Positions 52,386-52,957 of a stretch of DNA of 52,957 bases are shown here, piece after piece. Numbering within the stretch: position 1 is the first letter of the stretch; every line of letters begins with the position of its first letter. Source of the DNA: Rhodoferax ferrireducens (GTDB taxonomy: Bacteria; Pseudomonadota; Gammaproteobacteria; Burkholderiales; Burkholderiaceae_C). The translations under genes were made by a program, and so were the position numbers. The DNA lies in contig NZ_QEII01000283.1 in NCBI RefSeq assembly GCF_003347515.1, positions 1 through 52,957 of the forward strand. Reading direction: 5' to 3'. Below the pieces are notes generated by a model. It saw only the letters and a list, made by a program, of their open reading frames with translations. It was not told the DNA's origin and searched no databases.

Positions 52386-52831
52386 GTGATTGGTAGAGCA
52401 GTTCGTGATTCGACGTCTTAGCATCGAGTCAGAAGCAGACATTCAGCGTAAGCGAAAACGTAGTCTAGAGACGTTTGAGCCAAACTTTAGGCGATAGCTT
52501 GCCGGTAAACGTTTACATGGCTAATTGGATTAGGTCTCGGCGCTCGTGGACCCTGAGTAGGGGACAAAAACCGAAGTTCCCGTCCCCGACAGCACCTCGC
52601 CCCCGGTGAGGGGTCCAGGGAGTTGCCCTTTTAACGGCCTGCGCAATGGGTCAGGCTGTAGTTGTGCGTTAGGAACGCCTCATCATCGTGCGGCCATCGC
52701 ACAATTCAAAATTTGCATTGCTCCATGTGACTATATCAAAGTTCCGGAGGTTGTCGATTTGGACTCCGAGAAAGCTTCATAAATGACACCGATGGTAAAC
52801 GCGACTGAGCTTGGCTTTCGGAAGATAAGGG
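52386..52831. other. Non-coding stretch before the IS-like end
   Basis: About 445 bases without a plausible gene. It contains a perfect 12-base palindrome GTAAACGTTTAC (52505-52516) and some short hairpins (for example CACC and GGTG at about 52596-52612). It may be the degraded right border of the accessory region. Confidence 0.4.
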
Positions 52832-52851
52832 GTAAGCAACTGGGGAACACA

Positions 52852-52876
52852 CATTGACGCGATGAGCGCGTCAATG
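52852..52876. repeat. Perfect inverted repeat CATTGACGCG / CGCGTCAATG
   Basis: Ten-base arms around ATGAG lie just outside the stop of the transposase-like frame. It could be a terminator-like hairpin near the end of the insertion sequence, though it lacks a T run. Confidence 0.6.
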
Positions 52877-52885
52877 CATTAGTCG

Positions 52886-52957
52886 TCAACGAATGGTTTG
52901 AGGTTGCCAGCGATGGGGCAGCAAGTCGCCCACCTGACTGGCGCGTTGGGTCGGCAG
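52886..52957 (-). mobile_element. 3' end of an IS66-type transposase gene (cut by window edge)
   Basis: The minus strand reads LPTQRASQVGDLLPHRWQPQ before a TGA at 52886. The LPTxRxSxxxxLLPHRW ending is what I recall from the C-terminus of IS66 TnpC transposases. The element continues beyond the window. Its end may be near 52832, where GTAAGC, the usual first bases of IS66 ends, occurs 54 bases before the stop. This is a family guess from 23 residues. Confidence 0.5.

Noticed and set aside
52620..52680. attC-like recombination site (GTTAGG near 52669)
   Set aside because: Only one core-like half is visible, with no matching inverse core at a sensible distance and no integron gene cassette or integrase nearby.

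Overview
The window looks like a chromosomal segment of a Burkholderiales betaproteobacterium, most likely Comamonadaceae (Rhodoferax/Polaromonas-like). Reasons are the GC-rich coding style, the pilT / cyclic-nucleotide-binding / pilU order, the dolP-diaA-yraN/rsmI cluster, DUF4148 and DUF2242 proteins, and short dispersed repeats that I remember from that family (recollection, not a search). Nothing here fixes the genus. No rRNA, tRNA or CRISPR array was seen.

Layout. 1-5 kb: two c-di-GMP genes (an EAL protein cut by the window edge and a membrane GGDEF cyclase), a bactofilin, an outer-membrane beta-barrel gene with a decayed copy beside it, a DUF2242 lipoprotein and a PagL-like lipid A deacylase. 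5-10 kb: a giant XRE-AAA-TPR regulator divergent from a truncated haemoglobin and a methyltransferase, an Hsp20 remnant and a PF03640 secreted protein. 10-23 kb: amino-acid catabolism, with PutA (plus the 3' remnant of a second putA), a LysR regulator, an SBP-PAS-GGDEF-EAL sensor, and an operon of ornithine cyclodeaminase, arginase and a polar amino-acid ABC transporter divergent from two Lrp/AsnC regulators. Together these can take arginine to ornithine, proline and glutamate. 23-33 kb: an eight-gene carbohydrate operon (ABC transporter, two Gfo/Idh/MocA oxidoreductases, two sugar isomerase/epimerase-like proteins) divergent from a LacI regulator, with operator-like palindromes between them. 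33-40.5 kb: conserved housekeeping genes (yggS, pilT, a cNMP-binding protein, pilU, a beta-hydroxyacid dehydrogenase, dolP, diaA, yraN, rsmI).

40.5 kb to the end is accessory DNA. It holds a zinc-motif protein of unknown function, a DUF932 / YqaJ exonuclease / Gp3-like module of phage or conjugative-element type, several small hypotheticals, an XRE regulator, zinc-ribbon membrane proteins, and a more AT-rich four-gene operon: HigB-like toxin, HigA-ImmA/IrrE fusion, Beta protein and DUF3223 protein. That operon sits behind two identical palindromic operators. The window ends inside the 3' end of what looks like an IS66-type transposase gene.

The two most interesting signals are (i) a roughly 60-bp dispersed repeat family inserted in frame inside putA (twice), yggS and the 36.9-kb dehydrogenase gene, with an unrelated second repeat also in frame in putA, and (ii) the toxin-antitoxin-derived four-gene operon at 49.4-52.4 kb, a candidate defence or stress system.
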